DNA of 64,000 bases from Rhodanobacter sp. 7MK24 (GCF_014842995.1 NZ_JACYXL010000001.1:621183-685182), one strand, 5' to 3'. Shown: positions 37,425-47,566, counted from the stretch's first letter. The notes: generated from the sequence alone by a model not told the origin. Translations and numbers: made by a program.

Positions 37425-40130
37425 TCAATGCGTGGTTTCCTGCGCAGCAGCCGGGATGCTTCGGGTTGGAACGTTCCAGCCGCTCACTTCGACGACCGGG
37501 CCTGCGGTCCCCTGTGCTGCGTAGCGTGCGGTCAGCACGACGGATTCGCCGGGCCACAGCGTAACGTCATTGTCGTTCCACACGACCGGCAGCGCGAGAG
37601 CGCCGTGCGCGCCGCGCCGGATAGACACGTGCTGGAACAGCGCCACGGCCGCGGAAGACGCGGGCACCGACAGCGTGACCGTGGTGACCTCTTCGTCGCC
37701 GTCATGCCGCGTCGTTGCGCGAACTTCGCTCGTTGCGGCCGGCAGGGACTTCAGCGCGGTGAGATCCGCGTACTGCGTCAACGGTGTGAGGTACCAGTTC
37801 GAATGGTCCCAGTCGAGCTTGTCCGCCTGGGTGGAAAGCCAATAGACGTTGCGGCTGACGGGCTTGCCGTCGCCCGATGCGAGCCCGAGCTCGACGAAGT
37901 AGGTGCGCGACAGACCTGCCATCGCCGGCAGCGTCGCCAGTTGCCGCGTGTGGTTGCCGGCAAGGTCGATGCCCTGCAGGTGCTTCTGGTAACGCACGCT
38001 GCCGTCCAGGTTGCGCACGCGGATGTCCGCCTGCAGACCGTGCACATCGTCCAGTGCATGGTTCACCAGCACGATGGCGTTCGAGTCGTAGGAATACTGG
38101 ATATGCAGTGGCTCGTTGGCCTTCTTCGCGCCGAAGTATGCGCCTGCCGGATTCATGTAGTAGTCGTACAGGTGCCAGTGCAGCGAGGGCCAGGCGTTGT
38201 TGAGCATCCAGTAGATCACGCCGGTGGACGGATTGGCCGCATCCATGTGCGCGTTGAATGCCTCGAACTGTGCACGCACATTGTCGTAGTTGTCGAGCTG
38301 GGCCTTGGCGACGTAGTCGGCGAGATCGGTGGGCGCGCCGTAACGGTGTGCGAGGGCATTGTCGAACGGCGTCAGCACCGCGAACGGCGACCACGCGGCG
38401 GAGGCGTGGTATTGCCGCAGCTCCGGGTATTTCCACAGCGCTTCCTGTTCCTGCGGTGACAACATGCGTTGCAGGTCTTCCAGCCGAGGAATGGTGGCGC
38501 CGGCACTGACCTCGGAGGCGAAGCCGAACGCGCCGCCCAGCTTGTCAGCGTACCAGTAGGCGGGCGGAATCCAGTCGTAGGGACCGGCCATCTTCATGCC
38601 GGAAGGGCCGGTTTCGGCAGTCCCCTGATCGGAGGCGGCAGCGACGATCGGCAACGCCCAGTCTGCAGCGCGCAGGGTATCGACGTACATCTTCGCGATG
38701 GCCGGCGGCGGTGCGTTGTCGCTGCCGATCAGGAAGCCGATCACCGAGGGATGGTTGCGCAGCAGGCGCGCTTCACTGGCCATCGAGTCCTCGGCCACCT
38801 TTTCGTCGGCGGCGTCCCAGGGCGCGCCGCCGGTCTTGGCGGCGGACTCCCATTTGTCGCAGCACTCCCAGCCCGCGAGTATCAGGATGCCGTCGCGGTC
38901 GGCGAGGTCGTAGAAATGCTGGTCCTCCAGCTTGCCTTCGCTGCGGATGGTATTGAGGCCCAGATCGAGCACGTAGCGGAACTCGGCTTCCATGCGCGCC
39001 GGATCGCTGCGCAGGAACATGTCCGGCGCCCAGCCCGCGCCGCGGATCAGCAGCGGCTGGCCATTGACGAAGAACTGGCGGTAGCCCTGTTTGGTGAGGC
39101 TGGAGCGCACGCTGCGTATGCCGAACGTTGCGTCGGCCTTGTCGGAGGTTGCGCCATCGACTGCTGCAGTCATGTCGAGCCGGTACAGCGGGTGTCCGCC
39201 CATGCCGACCGGCCACCAGATCCTTGGATGGTCCAGTGCAAGACCGGCATTCGTCTTGGGCGAGAACGAAACCACCTGCATCTGCCCGGGGGCGAGATGG
39301 ATGGTCTGCTGCAGCGCAATGCCCGCCACGGTGCCGGTGATCGTCGCGTCGTGCGCCGCCGTGTCGAGGTTCCTCGCTTCCACCTTCACGGTCAGGTCGG
39401 CATGCGAGAGATCGGGCGACAGCGACGGGATCACCTGCGGCCAGCGCAGCTCGACCGGGCCGGTCTGCACGATGTCCACGCCGCGCCACGGGCCCATGTT
39501 GTTGTCCGGCGGCGTGGGGTTCCAGTCCACCCAGCTCGTCGTCAGCGCCATTCGCGGGTCGGCCGGATGTACGTCGAGGGCGACGGTGTTGTCGCCTGCA
39601 TGCGTCCACCGCGTCACGTCGATTTCGTGGACGGGGTAGGCGCCGGCGACGGCGGCATGGTCGGCAACCAGATGGCCGTTCAACCACACATCGGCGCTGG
39701 CGATGATGCCGCTGCTGCGCAGCAGGGTGTGCAAGCCTTTTGCGCTTGCCGGCAGCACGAATTCGCCGCGATACCACCATGGAGTCACGAACAGGGTGCC
39801 GCTGGAGTCGGGCACCTGCACCGTACCCAGGTTGTCGCTGTGGAACACGTCTTTGTACGTGCCGTTTTCCAGCAGCCCGGCCATGACGGTGGCGCGCCCG
39901 CTGACCGGGTACCAGCCCTTGGTGGGGAAACCGCTCGAGGAGATTTCGGCGCCGCCTTGCTGCGCCTTCGCGCTGTCCTGGATCAGCCAGTGGCCGATGG
40001 CGGTGCTGGTGCCGGCGCCGCCGGCCAGTTGTGCGGTGGCATAGGTCGCCTGGGCATGGGCGGGCGCGGCGGATGCCGCCATGGCCAATGCAGTCACCGT
40101 GCAGAGTGCGTGCTTGAATGGGGTTCGCAT
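37425..40130 (-). CDS. exported GH2 glycosidase, exo-beta-D-glucosaminidase-like
   Basis: A 901-residue secreted GH2 enzyme with a signal peptide ending near APAHA. Domains in order are a galactose-binding-like sandwich (about 60-220), an immunoglobulin-like linker, a TIM barrel (about 340-640) and C-terminal beta domains. The acid/base position reads FLIGSDNAPP with Asp471 instead of the usual GH2 Glu, and the nucleophile is likely Glu540 in FGFASEVSAG. This matches CsxA-type exo-beta-D-glucosaminidases (Asp469/Glu541 in Amycolatopsis CsxA), which release GlcN from chitooligosaccharide non-reducing ends. A beta-mannosidase role is the main alternative. The start abuts the APC permease stop (4 bp gap). 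Confidence 0.85.
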   Translation of the reverse strand: MRTPFKHALCTVTALAMAASAAPAHAQATYATAQLAGGAGTSTAIGHWLIQDSAKAQQGGAEISSSGFPTKGWYPVSGRATVMAGLLENGTYKDVFHSDNLGTVQVPDSSGTLFVTPWWYRGEFVLPASAKGLHTLLRSSGIIASADVWLNGHLVADHAAVAGAYPVHEIDVTRWTHAGDNTVALDVHPADPRMALTTSWVDWNPTPPDNNMGPWRGVDIVQTGPVELRWPQVIPSLSPDLSHADLTVKVEARNLDTAAHDATITGTVAGIALQQTIHLAPGQMQVVSFSPKTNAGLALDHPRIWWPVGMGGHPLYRLDMTAAVDGATSDKADATFGIRSVRSSLTKQGYRQFFVNGQPLLIRGAGWAPDMFLRSDPARMEAEFRYVLDLGLNTIRSEGKLEDQHFYDLADRDGILILAGWECCDKWESAAKTGGAPWDAADEKVAEDSMASEARLLRNHPSVIGFLIGSDNAPPPAIAKMYVDTLRAADWALPIVAAASDQGTAETGPSGMKMAGPYDWIPPAYWYADKLGGAFGFASEVSAGATIPRLEDLQRMLSPQEQEALWKYPELRQYHASAAWSPFAVLTPFDNALAHRYGAPTDLADYVAKAQLDNYDNVRAQFEAFNAHMDAANPSTGVIYWMLNNAWPSLHWHLYDYYMNPAGAYFGAKKANEPLHIQYSYDSNAIVLVNHALDDVHGLQADIRVRNLDGSVRYQKHLQGIDLAGNHTRQLATLPAMAGLSRTYFVELGLASGDGKPVSRNVYWLSTQADKLDWDHSNWYLTPLTQYADLTALKSLPAATSEVRATTRHDGDEEVTTVTLSVPASSAAVALFQHVSIRRGAHGALALPVVWNDNDVTLWPGESVVLTARYAAQGTAGPVVEVSGWNVPTRSIPAAAQETTH

Positions 40131-40134
40131 GGCG

Positions 40135-41523
40135 TCAGGGTTTCCCGAGATAGGCTTCGTGTATTTCGACAGGTGCGAACGGCCACGACCGGTTGGCCCT
40201 GGCCCAGATCGCGAACACCACGAGTCCGGCGAATATCCACACGCCGGACAGGATCAGCGACAAGGTGGACGCTGACACGTACACGTAGATCCAGCCCAGC
40301 AGCGCGATCGCGCAGGGCACGGGATAAAGCCACTGCTTGTACGGGCGCTCGAGCGTCGGCTGGCGCTTGCGCAACACCACCAGCGCAGCGATCTGCGCCA
40401 CCGACTGCACGATGACGGTCGCGGCCAACAACATGTTGATGACTTCGGTGAGGTCGAAGAACGTGCCGATGGCCGTCGCCACGCCCATCGTCAGCAATGC
40501 CACATGCGGAAAGCCGTGCCTGGCATGCAGGCGGCTGAACACGGACAGGAAAACCTTGTCCTGCGCGGCCTGGAACGGCACGCGCGAGCCGCCCAGCAGG
40601 CCGGTGAATACCGAGGCGAATGCGGTCACGATGATGAGCAAGGTCATCACGGCCGCGGCCAGGTGTCCCCAACTGCGCTCCACTACCAGCGAAGCCACGG
40701 ACTTGGACTGGGCGATTTCCTGCCATGGCGCCACGCCGAGCACGCTGATGTTGAGGGCGAGGTAGACGACCATCATCGCGATCACCGAGACGATGATGGA
40801 GCCGGGCATGGTGCGTCCCGGGTTGCGCAACTCGTCGCCGATGTAGGCGGTGGTGTTGTAGCCGAGGTAGTCGTAGATGCCGATGACCAGTCCCGCGCCC
40901 AGCCCCATGAAGAACTTGCCGCCGAACATGCCGGCCGGATAGGTGAAGGCGTAGCTCGCGTTGAAGTGCGAAAAGCCCGCTGCCGCCACGCCGATAACGG
41001 ACACCAGCATGATGACCCACAGCGCGATGGTGATCGCGCGCACCGATTCGATGCGCCGGTACAGCATCCAGGTGACAAGGCCGGTCGCCACCAGTCCGAT
41101 GAGGTGCACCGGCCACCAGCCAAGACCGGGGAAGAAGAATTCGAGGTACTCCACCATCCCGATGATGCCGGTGGACATCAGCAGGGGAATCGCCAGCAGC
41201 ATCGTCCAGATGAACAGGAAGGGCATCAGTTTGCCGGTGCGGTACTGGAACGCTTCGCGCAGGTAGACATAGGTGCCGCCGGAGCCCGGCATCGCCGCAC
41301 CGAGCTCGGCCCAGACCAGACCGTCGGCCATGGCCAGGATGGCGCCAGCGATCCAGCCGATCACCGCCTGCGGGCCGCCCATCGCGGCGACCATGATGGG
41401 GATGGTGATGAACGGCCCGATGCCGCACATCTGGGTCATGTTGATCGCGGTGCCCGAGAACAGGCCGATGGAGCGATGGAAGCCGTTGTCGCGAACGGGC
41501 TGTGGCGCGCTGGAATCTTGCAT
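40135..41523 (-). CDS. APC-superfamily permease
   Basis: A 462-residue inner-membrane transporter with about 12 hydrophobic segments, of the amino acid-polyamine-organocation (LAT/YfnA-like) type. The first helix has the unwound glycine motif SGTAINMTQMCGIGPFITIP, and the segment LVWAELGAAMPGSGGTYVYLREAF is diagnostic for APC permeases. It lies inside an operon of amino-sugar enzymes (TonB receptor upstream, GH2 4 bp downstream), where MFS (NagP) or PTS systems are usual. A cationic amino sugar such as glucosamine is therefore a plausible substrate, but this is inference; an amino acid is the family default. Confidence 0.88.
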   Translation of the reverse strand: MQDSSAPQPVRDNGFHRSIGLFSGTAINMTQMCGIGPFITIPIMVAAMGGPQAVIGWIAGAILAMADGLVWAELGAAMPGSGGTYVYLREAFQYRTGKLMPFLFIWTMLLAIPLLMSTGIIGMVEYLEFFFPGLGWWPVHLIGLVATGLVTWMLYRRIESVRAITIALWVIMLVSVIGVAAAGFSHFNASYAFTYPAGMFGGKFFMGLGAGLVIGIYDYLGYNTTAYIGDELRNPGRTMPGSIIVSVIAMMVVYLALNISVLGVAPWQEIAQSKSVASLVVERSWGHLAAAVMTLLIIVTAFASVFTGLLGGSRVPFQAAQDKVFLSVFSRLHARHGFPHVALLTMGVATAIGTFFDLTEVINMLLAATVIVQSVAQIAALVVLRKRQPTLERPYKQWLYPVPCAIALLGWIYVYVSASTLSLILSGVWIFAGLVVFAIWARANRSWPFAPVEIHEAYLGKP

Positions 41524-41837
41524 GGTGGCCTTGGTGTTTTGCGCGATGAGTTGTTCTGCTTTTTGCTCGTCATCCCTGCGAAAGCTGGGATCCAGTGTCT
41601 ATGATTGCTTGAATGCAAAGGCGCTGGATGATTCGCTTCGCTCACCCCTTCGGGGCCAGCCTTCGGCTGTTCAACGCCCGCAAGGCGGCCTTTTGTCCTG
41701 CTTGCGCAGGAATGACGAACAAGAAGCCGAATGCTTAGGCAAGTCCGAACCCTCTCTCCCAGCCCCTCTCCCGCAAGCGGGAGAGGGGAGGAAGACCACG
41801 AGCAGCGAGGGGGGACTGCTCGGGAGAACCACTCAAA
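41524..41837. other. intergenic repeats between permease and receptor genes
   Basis: 314 bp within the amino-sugar locus, holding a long family A repeat (41565-41720, enlarged by internal GC-rich hairpins) and a CCCTCTCCC/GGGAGAGGG palindrome (41750-41790). These hairpins could lower transcription from the receptor gene into the permease gene. No coding sequence. Confidence 0.6.
41565..41720. repeat. BIME-like paired palindrome (family A), long form
   Basis: GCTCGTCATCCCTGCGAAAG at one end faces CTTGCGCAGGAATGACGAAC at the other, 155 bp overall. The interior has extra hairpins (CCCCTTCGGGG, CCGCAAGGCGG) absent from the shorter copies. Confidence 0.7.
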
Positions 41838-44800
41838 TCACCACTGGCCGCGTATGCCCAGCATGACCATGCGCTCGGAGTACTGGGAGTGCGAGGCCTG
41901 ATCGGGCCATACGAGGTAATACTTCTGGTACTCGTTGGTGAGGTTGGTGCCGTCGAGGAAGATCGTGGCGTACTTGTTGAGCTTGTACGACACCGATGCG
42001 TCCAGATACTTTTGCGGCGCTTCGTACATTTCCAGGCCGGTGATGTTGCCCACGTCCTCCTCCACCGCACGGCGCGAGCGATAGTTGTAGGCAAGGCGCG
42101 CTTCGAAGCGGTTGTCCTGATACCACACGATGAAGTTGCCGGACTTGGTGGAGTTGTCCTGGAACGGAATTTTCGCGCCGGACAAATCCCGCAGGCCCGT
42201 GTTGCTGGGCGCGTAGGTGGCGTTCACCTCGATACCCGTCTTGGACAGGATGCCGGGCAGGAAGGTGAAGCCCTGGCGGTAGTCGTACTCCGCGCCCTGG
42301 ATGCTGTTGCCGCTGCCTTGTACGGGTTCCTGGATCGTAATGCAGTGGTCGCGCACCACGCCGTCCTCGTCCGGGTAGCCGCAGTTGGTCACGTTGCCGT
42401 TGACGATGAAGCTCTCCATGTTGATGCGGAACAGCGCGAGGCTCATCATGCTGGTGGGGTTCATGTACCACTCAAGCGATGCGCCATAGTTGGTGGAGCG
42501 CCACGGGTTGAGGTTCGGGTTGCCCGCAGACTGCCCGCTGGAGACGCGATAGAGCGGCCCCTGCGGCGTTTCCATCAGCGAGTAGTTCAACTGCAAGCCG
42601 CCGGACCACTGGCTCAGATCCAGCGGCATCATGTTCTTGGAGTAGGCGAGGCGGAACTTCAGGGTGTCGGTGATATCCAGCGAGAAATTGGCCGAGGGCA
42701 GCACGTCCTGGTAGCTGCGGTCGGTGATGGACGTGCCGTTGGGGGCCGACACGTCGCCATAGGCGCCGGGATCGCCGACGAGGTGCTGTGTCACGTTGAG
42801 GTCGGTGTGGATCATGCGCACGCCGACGTTGCCGCTGTACGGCATGTCGCCGATGGTTCCGCTGAAATCGCCTTGCATGTAGCCGGTCAACTCGCGCAGG
42901 CCCACGCCCCATGTGGTGCTGGGGTCGTCCGCGATGACGGTGTCTGGGTAGAGCGACTTCCAGTATGAAATGGGGTTGATCAGCGCATTGGGATTGACCG
43001 CCCAGTAGTTGATGCCGGAGCCGAGCAGGTTGGTGTATTCCTTCCAGTTGCTCGACAGCGGCGCGGCCGTGTTCGGCATCGAGATCGCGGACAGCGGTCC
43101 CGCGCGGTAGTAACCCTCGGCGTTGCCAGCGGTGCACGAGCCGGTGTTCATCACCACATCGGCGCCGACGTAGCGCACCAGGCAGCCGTTCGGGTCGCTG
43201 GCGCCCATGCCGGCATACACCGGCGTCTCCAGTGTCCAGCCGAGGTTGTTGGCGCTGCGGACGCTGTCGCGCAGGCCGAACTCGAGCTGGATGCCGTCCT
43301 GGAAATCGTACTTGCCGTCGAAGCGCAGTGCGTTGAGGCTCACCTGGCGGTCGTAGTCGCCGGAGGACTCAATCGTCTTCATCGTCCAGCCGGCCGGGTT
43401 GGCGAAATCGTTGACCATCGTCTGCGGCATGCTGATGGTGAGGTAGCGGCCGCCGAAGTTGGCGATGATCGGAATGGTGTTCTGCGGTATGCCGTTGGCG
43501 TTGAACACGCGGTCGCCGCCGAGTTGCGACGGATAGATCATCGTGGTGCCCGGCGTGGTGCTGCCGTCGCTCAGCACGTTGGGCCACAGGCCGCCGTCGG
43601 AATCGGAAATGTTGAGATCGGTTTCCACGTTCGACTGGAACGCCGTGTCGTGCACGCCGCGCAGGCCGAAGGTGAACGAGCCGCCGTTGTCGTAGTCCAG
43701 CTGCAGGTTGAAGTTCTTTGCGTTCGAGCTTTTCTGCGTGATCTGCGAGAACGACTCGACGTCGCCGGGCCACTTCTCGTACACCTGCGTGGTGTACAGC
43801 TGCGAGCCCTGCCAGCCCGGTTGCGGCGTGCCGTAGGCGCCGAGCGCGGGACTGCCGGTATTGCGCGACTGCAGCGGCACGTAGGTCGCGCCCTGCCAGT
43901 CGGTGGAGTTGAACTGGATGCCAGCGTTGGTATCCCACTCGCGCTGCTGCGAATAGAAGAAATCGCTGGTCAGGCTGAAGCCGTTGCCGAGGTCCGCCTG
44001 GAACGACACGTTGCCGGACTTGCGCTTGCGCTGGGTGATGGTGTCGTAGAGGCCGATGTTCTGGCTGCCCATGAACACACCGTTGGACTTGCCGTCGCCG
44101 TTGACGTCCACGCTGCCGTCGGCGTTCTGGTGTATCTGCGAGGGAATGGGGGCGCCGTTCCACGAGGTCAGGAAGCCGCCGTAGCCGCCTGCACTGGTGG
44201 CGTTCTCGCCGTTCAGCACCACGCCGTACTGGTCGAGGCCTTCGGTGGAGTTTTCGCGCGTGGTGTTGGAGAAGTCGGCGGAGACCAGCAGGCCCCACTT
44301 GCCGTCGTCGTTGTACGAGATCAGACCGTTGGCCTCGGGGCCCCAGCGGTCAGTGGTACTGCCGCGCTCGCCGTTGGTGGAGTAGCTGTAGGTGAAGCCG
44401 CTGGGCAGGTCCCAGGGGCGGTAGGTGTGCAGGTCGACCGCGCCGCTGATGCCGCCGTCGGTCTCGTTGGCCGTGGTCGACTTGACCACGTCCACGCCGT
44501 GGAACAGCGTGGAAGGCAGCATGGTGAAGTCGGGCTGCTGCGAGTCGATCTGGTCCGCCGTGATGAACACCTCGCCGTTCAACATCGTGCCGACCTGCGG
44601 CAAGCCGCGTACAGAGACTGACGTGCCTACGCCGGCATCGCGGTCGATCTGCACGCCGGTGACGCGTTGCAGGGAGTCGGTGATGGTGGTGTCGGGCAGG
44701 GCGCCGATGTTCTCCGCCGTGATGCTGTCCTGGATGTTCGGCGCTTCGCGCTTCACATCGATCGCGCGTTCCTGCGAGGCGCGCACGCCGGAGACGTTCA

Positions 44801-45044
44801 CGGTGGCCAGCGTGACCGCATTCTTTTCCGCGGTCGTGGCTTTGTCCTTGGTATTGGCTTTCTTGGCGTTGGCCGATGAAGCCGCTGACGTCGTTGGTGC
44901 AGTTTGCGCTGCGGTGGTCTGCGTTGCCTGGCCATCCGCCTGGACATCGGCGAACGGTGTCGCGGCGGCCGACGTCGACACGACGGCGAACAGCGACATG
45001 GTGATGGCAAATGACAGGGGATGCTTGTGATGTACGGTGGACAT
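41838..45044 (-). CDS. TonB-dependent receptor (TonB-Xanth-Caul type)
   Basis: A 1068-residue outer-membrane receptor. After a signal peptide comes an Ala/Thr/Lys linker with an apparent TonB-box region (VTLATVNVSGVRASQERAID). The plug (ENIGALPDTTITDSLQRVTG, VSVRGL, DVVKSTTANETDGGISGAVD) lies at about residues 115-245, followed by a long beta-barrel ending in MVMLGIRGQW with a C-terminal aromatic. This class in Xanthomonas and Caulobacter takes up carbohydrates; within a GH20/GH2 locus a chitin- or N-glycan-derived oligosaccharide is the likely ligand. The start at 45044 has AAGG 6 nt upstream. It stands 194 bp after the GH20 gene. Confidence 0.93.
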   Translation of the reverse strand: MSTVHHKHPLSFAITMSLFAVVSTSAAATPFADVQADGQATQTTAAQTAPTTSAASSANAKKANTKDKATTAEKNAVTLATVNVSGVRASQERAIDVKREAPNIQDSITAENIGALPDTTITDSLQRVTGVQIDRDAGVGTSVSVRGLPQVGTMLNGEVFITADQIDSQQPDFTMLPSTLFHGVDVVKSTTANETDGGISGAVDLHTYRPWDLPSGFTYSYSTNGERGSTTDRWGPEANGLISYNDDGKWGLLVSADFSNTTRENSTEGLDQYGVVLNGENATSAGGYGGFLTSWNGAPIPSQIHQNADGSVDVNGDGKSNGVFMGSQNIGLYDTITQRKRKSGNVSFQADLGNGFSLTSDFFYSQQREWDTNAGIQFNSTDWQGATYVPLQSRNTGSPALGAYGTPQPGWQGSQLYTTQVYEKWPGDVESFSQITQKSSNAKNFNLQLDYDNGGSFTFGLRGVHDTAFQSNVETDLNISDSDGGLWPNVLSDGSTTPGTTMIYPSQLGGDRVFNANGIPQNTIPIIANFGGRYLTISMPQTMVNDFANPAGWTMKTIESSGDYDRQVSLNALRFDGKYDFQDGIQLEFGLRDSVRSANNLGWTLETPVYAGMGASDPNGCLVRYVGADVVMNTGSCTAGNAEGYYRAGPLSAISMPNTAAPLSSNWKEYTNLLGSGINYWAVNPNALINPISYWKSLYPDTVIADDPSTTWGVGLRELTGYMQGDFSGTIGDMPYSGNVGVRMIHTDLNVTQHLVGDPGAYGDVSAPNGTSITDRSYQDVLPSANFSLDITDTLKFRLAYSKNMMPLDLSQWSGGLQLNYSLMETPQGPLYRVSSGQSAGNPNLNPWRSTNYGASLEWYMNPTSMMSLALFRINMESFIVNGNVTNCGYPDEDGVVRDHCITIQEPVQGSGNSIQGAEYDYRQGFTFLPGILSKTGIEVNATYAPSNTGLRDLSGAKIPFQDNSTKSGNFIVWYQDNRFEARLAYNYRSRRAVEEDVGNITGLEMYEAPQKYLDASVSYKLNKYATIFLDGTNLTNEYQKYYLVWPDQASHSQYSERMVMLGIRGQW

Positions 45045-45238
45045 GGGCCTTAACCTCAGTTGTTGATGCCTGTCGAACCTCAGGTGCTCCGCGGTATTCC
45101 GATACGCGTGTAATCCGGCGGCGTCAGCGATTCCGTGTGTCGTCGTGATGCAGCCTCTCGATCTCCCAGGCCATGGCTTCGCGGGCCATTGCCGTTCCCT
45201 CCGGTGTCACTGCGCGGGGCATGCGCCCCGCGTTCCGC

Positions 45239-47566
45239 CTATTTCGAAAACGCCATTCGCGCCAACGCCCACTGGCCATCCCGCGGATCGCCCGTAGCGA
45301 AGATGCACAAGTCGCGGACGCCGGTGCCCATGGGCAACGCTACGTCTGCATCGAGATGGATCTGCCCCGTGGTCCCTGCCGCATGTGCCAACGGCAGGCT
45401 GGCAAGCAGCGGTCCCGAGCAGCTGCCGGCGTGGATTTCGAACTCGCCGGCGGTACTGGCCTTGTGGCGCACGACTGCATCCTTGGCCTCGTCGCCGAAG
45501 CGCCATGCCATGCGCTCGACGGTCAAGACGACGTGCCCGATGCCATCCAGCGAAGCCTGCGGCCACAGCCAGCACGCGTTGCCGATATCCACCGCGTAGA
45601 CCGGTCGCGGCCCCTGCGTGGGGCGGCGGCCATCCAGGCGCGAAGCCGGCTGCCCGGAACAGGTCGCGAGCGCGCTGCTGTCGCGGGCCAGCAGGGTTGT
45701 TTCGTCCAGCGCCTGTGTGCGCGGTGCGGCGAGCTCGAAGCCGTCCGGCGCGAACGTCGCCGCCTTCAGGCTGGTCTTGCCGGGCAGCGTCAGCGGTCGG
45801 ACATACGGTGCGGAGCGGTTGGTAGGTGCGGAGCCATCCGTGGTGTAACGAATCGTGCCGAAACCAGTCTGGTTGGACAGTTCGACCTGGAACGTGCCGC
45901 TGGTCGCGGCGGCCACATGGAAGGCCGGGGCGAACGCACTGTCCGCGTAGTCGATGCCCAGTGCGCGGTAGCGTGCGAGTTCGGCCGGCATGCGTTGCAG
46001 GAAGCCGTTCCAGTCGTGCGCGCCCGCAGGCGACCAGCCGAGTTCCGAGAGCGCCGTAATGCGCGGGAACACCGCATGCTGGTCATGCGCGAAGGTCGCC
46101 ATCTGCTCGGTCCACAGACCGGCCTGCACACCGATGATGCGCTGGGCTTCGCCTGCGCCCGCACCGTGCGGGATGACCGCTGTGTCATAGGCCTGGCGCA
46201 GCGTTGCCGCAGGAGGCGGACCCGCCCATTCATCGGGCAGGTCGGACTGGTAGTGGTCGAAGTACAGCGACTCCTGCGGCGTCATCACCACGTCGTGGCC
46301 TTGCCTGATCGCTTGCAGCGCCACGCGTTCGTCGTCGTCGCCGTGCCACGACATCACCACTTGCGAGGCCGGCAGCGTCGCGCCGGCGACCAGTTCGTCG
46401 TCCCAGCCGACCGGTGTGCGGCCGTTCTTCACGAGATGGTCGGCGAGCTGGCCGATGAACCAGCCTTGCAGCTGGTCCATGTTCGACAGCCCCAGCCTGT
46501 GCATCTGCGCGCGCACTTCGGACGATGCGTTCCATTGCTGCTTGTCGGCCTCGTCGCCGCCGAGCGAGATGTACTTCGACGGGAACAGCCGCATCACTTC
46601 GTCGAGCACGTCGTCGACGAAGCGCAAGGTTTTTTCGTTGGGATTGAGCAGCCACGGGCTGACGCCCCATTCAGTCCATACGGCCGGACGCTGGCCGGTG
46701 ACGCCCAGCCAGGGGTAGGCGGCGATGGCTGCCTGCGAATGCCCGGGGAGGTCGATTTCTGGCACCACGTCCACGAAGCGCTCGCCGGCATAACGCACGA
46801 TGTCGCGCACCTCGGCTTCGGTGTAGTAGCCGCAATAGGGTTTGTCGGCGGAGCCCGTCAGTTCGGCATCGAGTCCAACCGCCTTGCGGCAGGCGCCGAC
46901 TTTCGTGAGCTCGGGATACTTGGGAATCTCGAGGCGCCAGCCCTGATCTTCGGTCACGTGCCAGAGCAGCACGTTGAGCTTGCTGAGCGACATCCAGTCG
47001 ATCAGCTTCTTGATGTCGGCGGTGCCCTGATAATGCCGTCCCGAGTCGAGCAGCAAGGCGCGCCAGGCGAAACGTGGCTGGTCGTCGATGATCCCATCCG
47101 CGACGTCGGCCGGCGCGCCGCGCGTCCAGCCGGGCGGTGTCAGCAATTGCCACAGGGTGACGCTGCCGTAAAAGATGCCGCGTGGCGTGCGCGCGATGAC
47201 TCGGATGCCTTGATCGTTCACCGCGATGCGATAACCGGCATCGCCCGCGGCATCGGCATGCGGATCCACCTCGAAGGTGATCGCTGGATGCGCGCCGGCC
47301 GTCGTCGCCATGCGCAGACGTAACCCGCGGGTATTGGCGACCAGCTGCATGAAGCGATCTGCGATGGGTTGCAGATCGGCGCCGTGTACTGCGACCTCGG
47401 CGCCGTCAGCGATTTTGAACGAGCCGGCCGCTGCCGGCTGCATCCGGGCCGGCAGCGGCATCAGCGACCACGCGGGCGTCGCGGGCACGGCAACGGCGAC
47501 GCCGGTGGTCGCCAGCCAGGTCATGGCCATGTACCGGAAAAGCCTGGATGGCGCGACGTGGTTCAT
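45239..47566 (-). CDS. exported GH20 beta-N-acetylhexosaminidase
   Basis: A 775-residue exported enzyme. After a signal peptide comes the GH20b helper domain (about 30-160), then the GH20 barrel. The catalytic Asp338-Glu339 pair lies in GGDEADK, with LLLDSGRHYQ, WHVTEDQGWRLEIPKYP and VVPEIDLPGH earlier and a GLWTEQM Trp-Glu site later. The C-terminus has a chitobiase-like FN3 part (IRYTTDGSAPTNRSAPYV) and a terminal beta domain. It removes terminal GlcNAc (or GalNAc) from oligosaccharides by substrate-assisted hydrolysis. The ATG at 47566 overlaps the glucokinase stop by 4 nt, so the two are translationally coupled. Confidence 0.94.
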   Translation of the reverse strand: MNHVAPSRLFRYMAMTWLATTGVAVAVPATPAWSLMPLPARMQPAAAGSFKIADGAEVAVHGADLQPIADRFMQLVANTRGLRLRMATTAGAHPAITFEVDPHADAAGDAGYRIAVNDQGIRVIARTPRGIFYGSVTLWQLLTPPGWTRGAPADVADGIIDDQPRFAWRALLLDSGRHYQGTADIKKLIDWMSLSKLNVLLWHVTEDQGWRLEIPKYPELTKVGACRKAVGLDAELTGSADKPYCGYYTEAEVRDIVRYAGERFVDVVPEIDLPGHSQAAIAAYPWLGVTGQRPAVWTEWGVSPWLLNPNEKTLRFVDDVLDEVMRLFPSKYISLGGDEADKQQWNASSEVRAQMHRLGLSNMDQLQGWFIGQLADHLVKNGRTPVGWDDELVAGATLPASQVVMSWHGDDDERVALQAIRQGHDVVMTPQESLYFDHYQSDLPDEWAGPPPAATLRQAYDTAVIPHGAGAGEAQRIIGVQAGLWTEQMATFAHDQHAVFPRITALSELGWSPAGAHDWNGFLQRMPAELARYRALGIDYADSAFAPAFHVAAATSGTFQVELSNQTGFGTIRYTTDGSAPTNRSAPYVRPLTLPGKTSLKAATFAPDGFELAAPRTQALDETTLLARDSSALATCSGQPASRLDGRRPTQGPRPVYAVDIGNACWLWPQASLDGIGHVVLTVERMAWRFGDEAKDAVVRHKASTAGEFEIHAGSCSGPLLASLPLAHAAGTTGQIHLDADVALPMGTGVRDLCIFATGDPRDGQWALARMAFSK

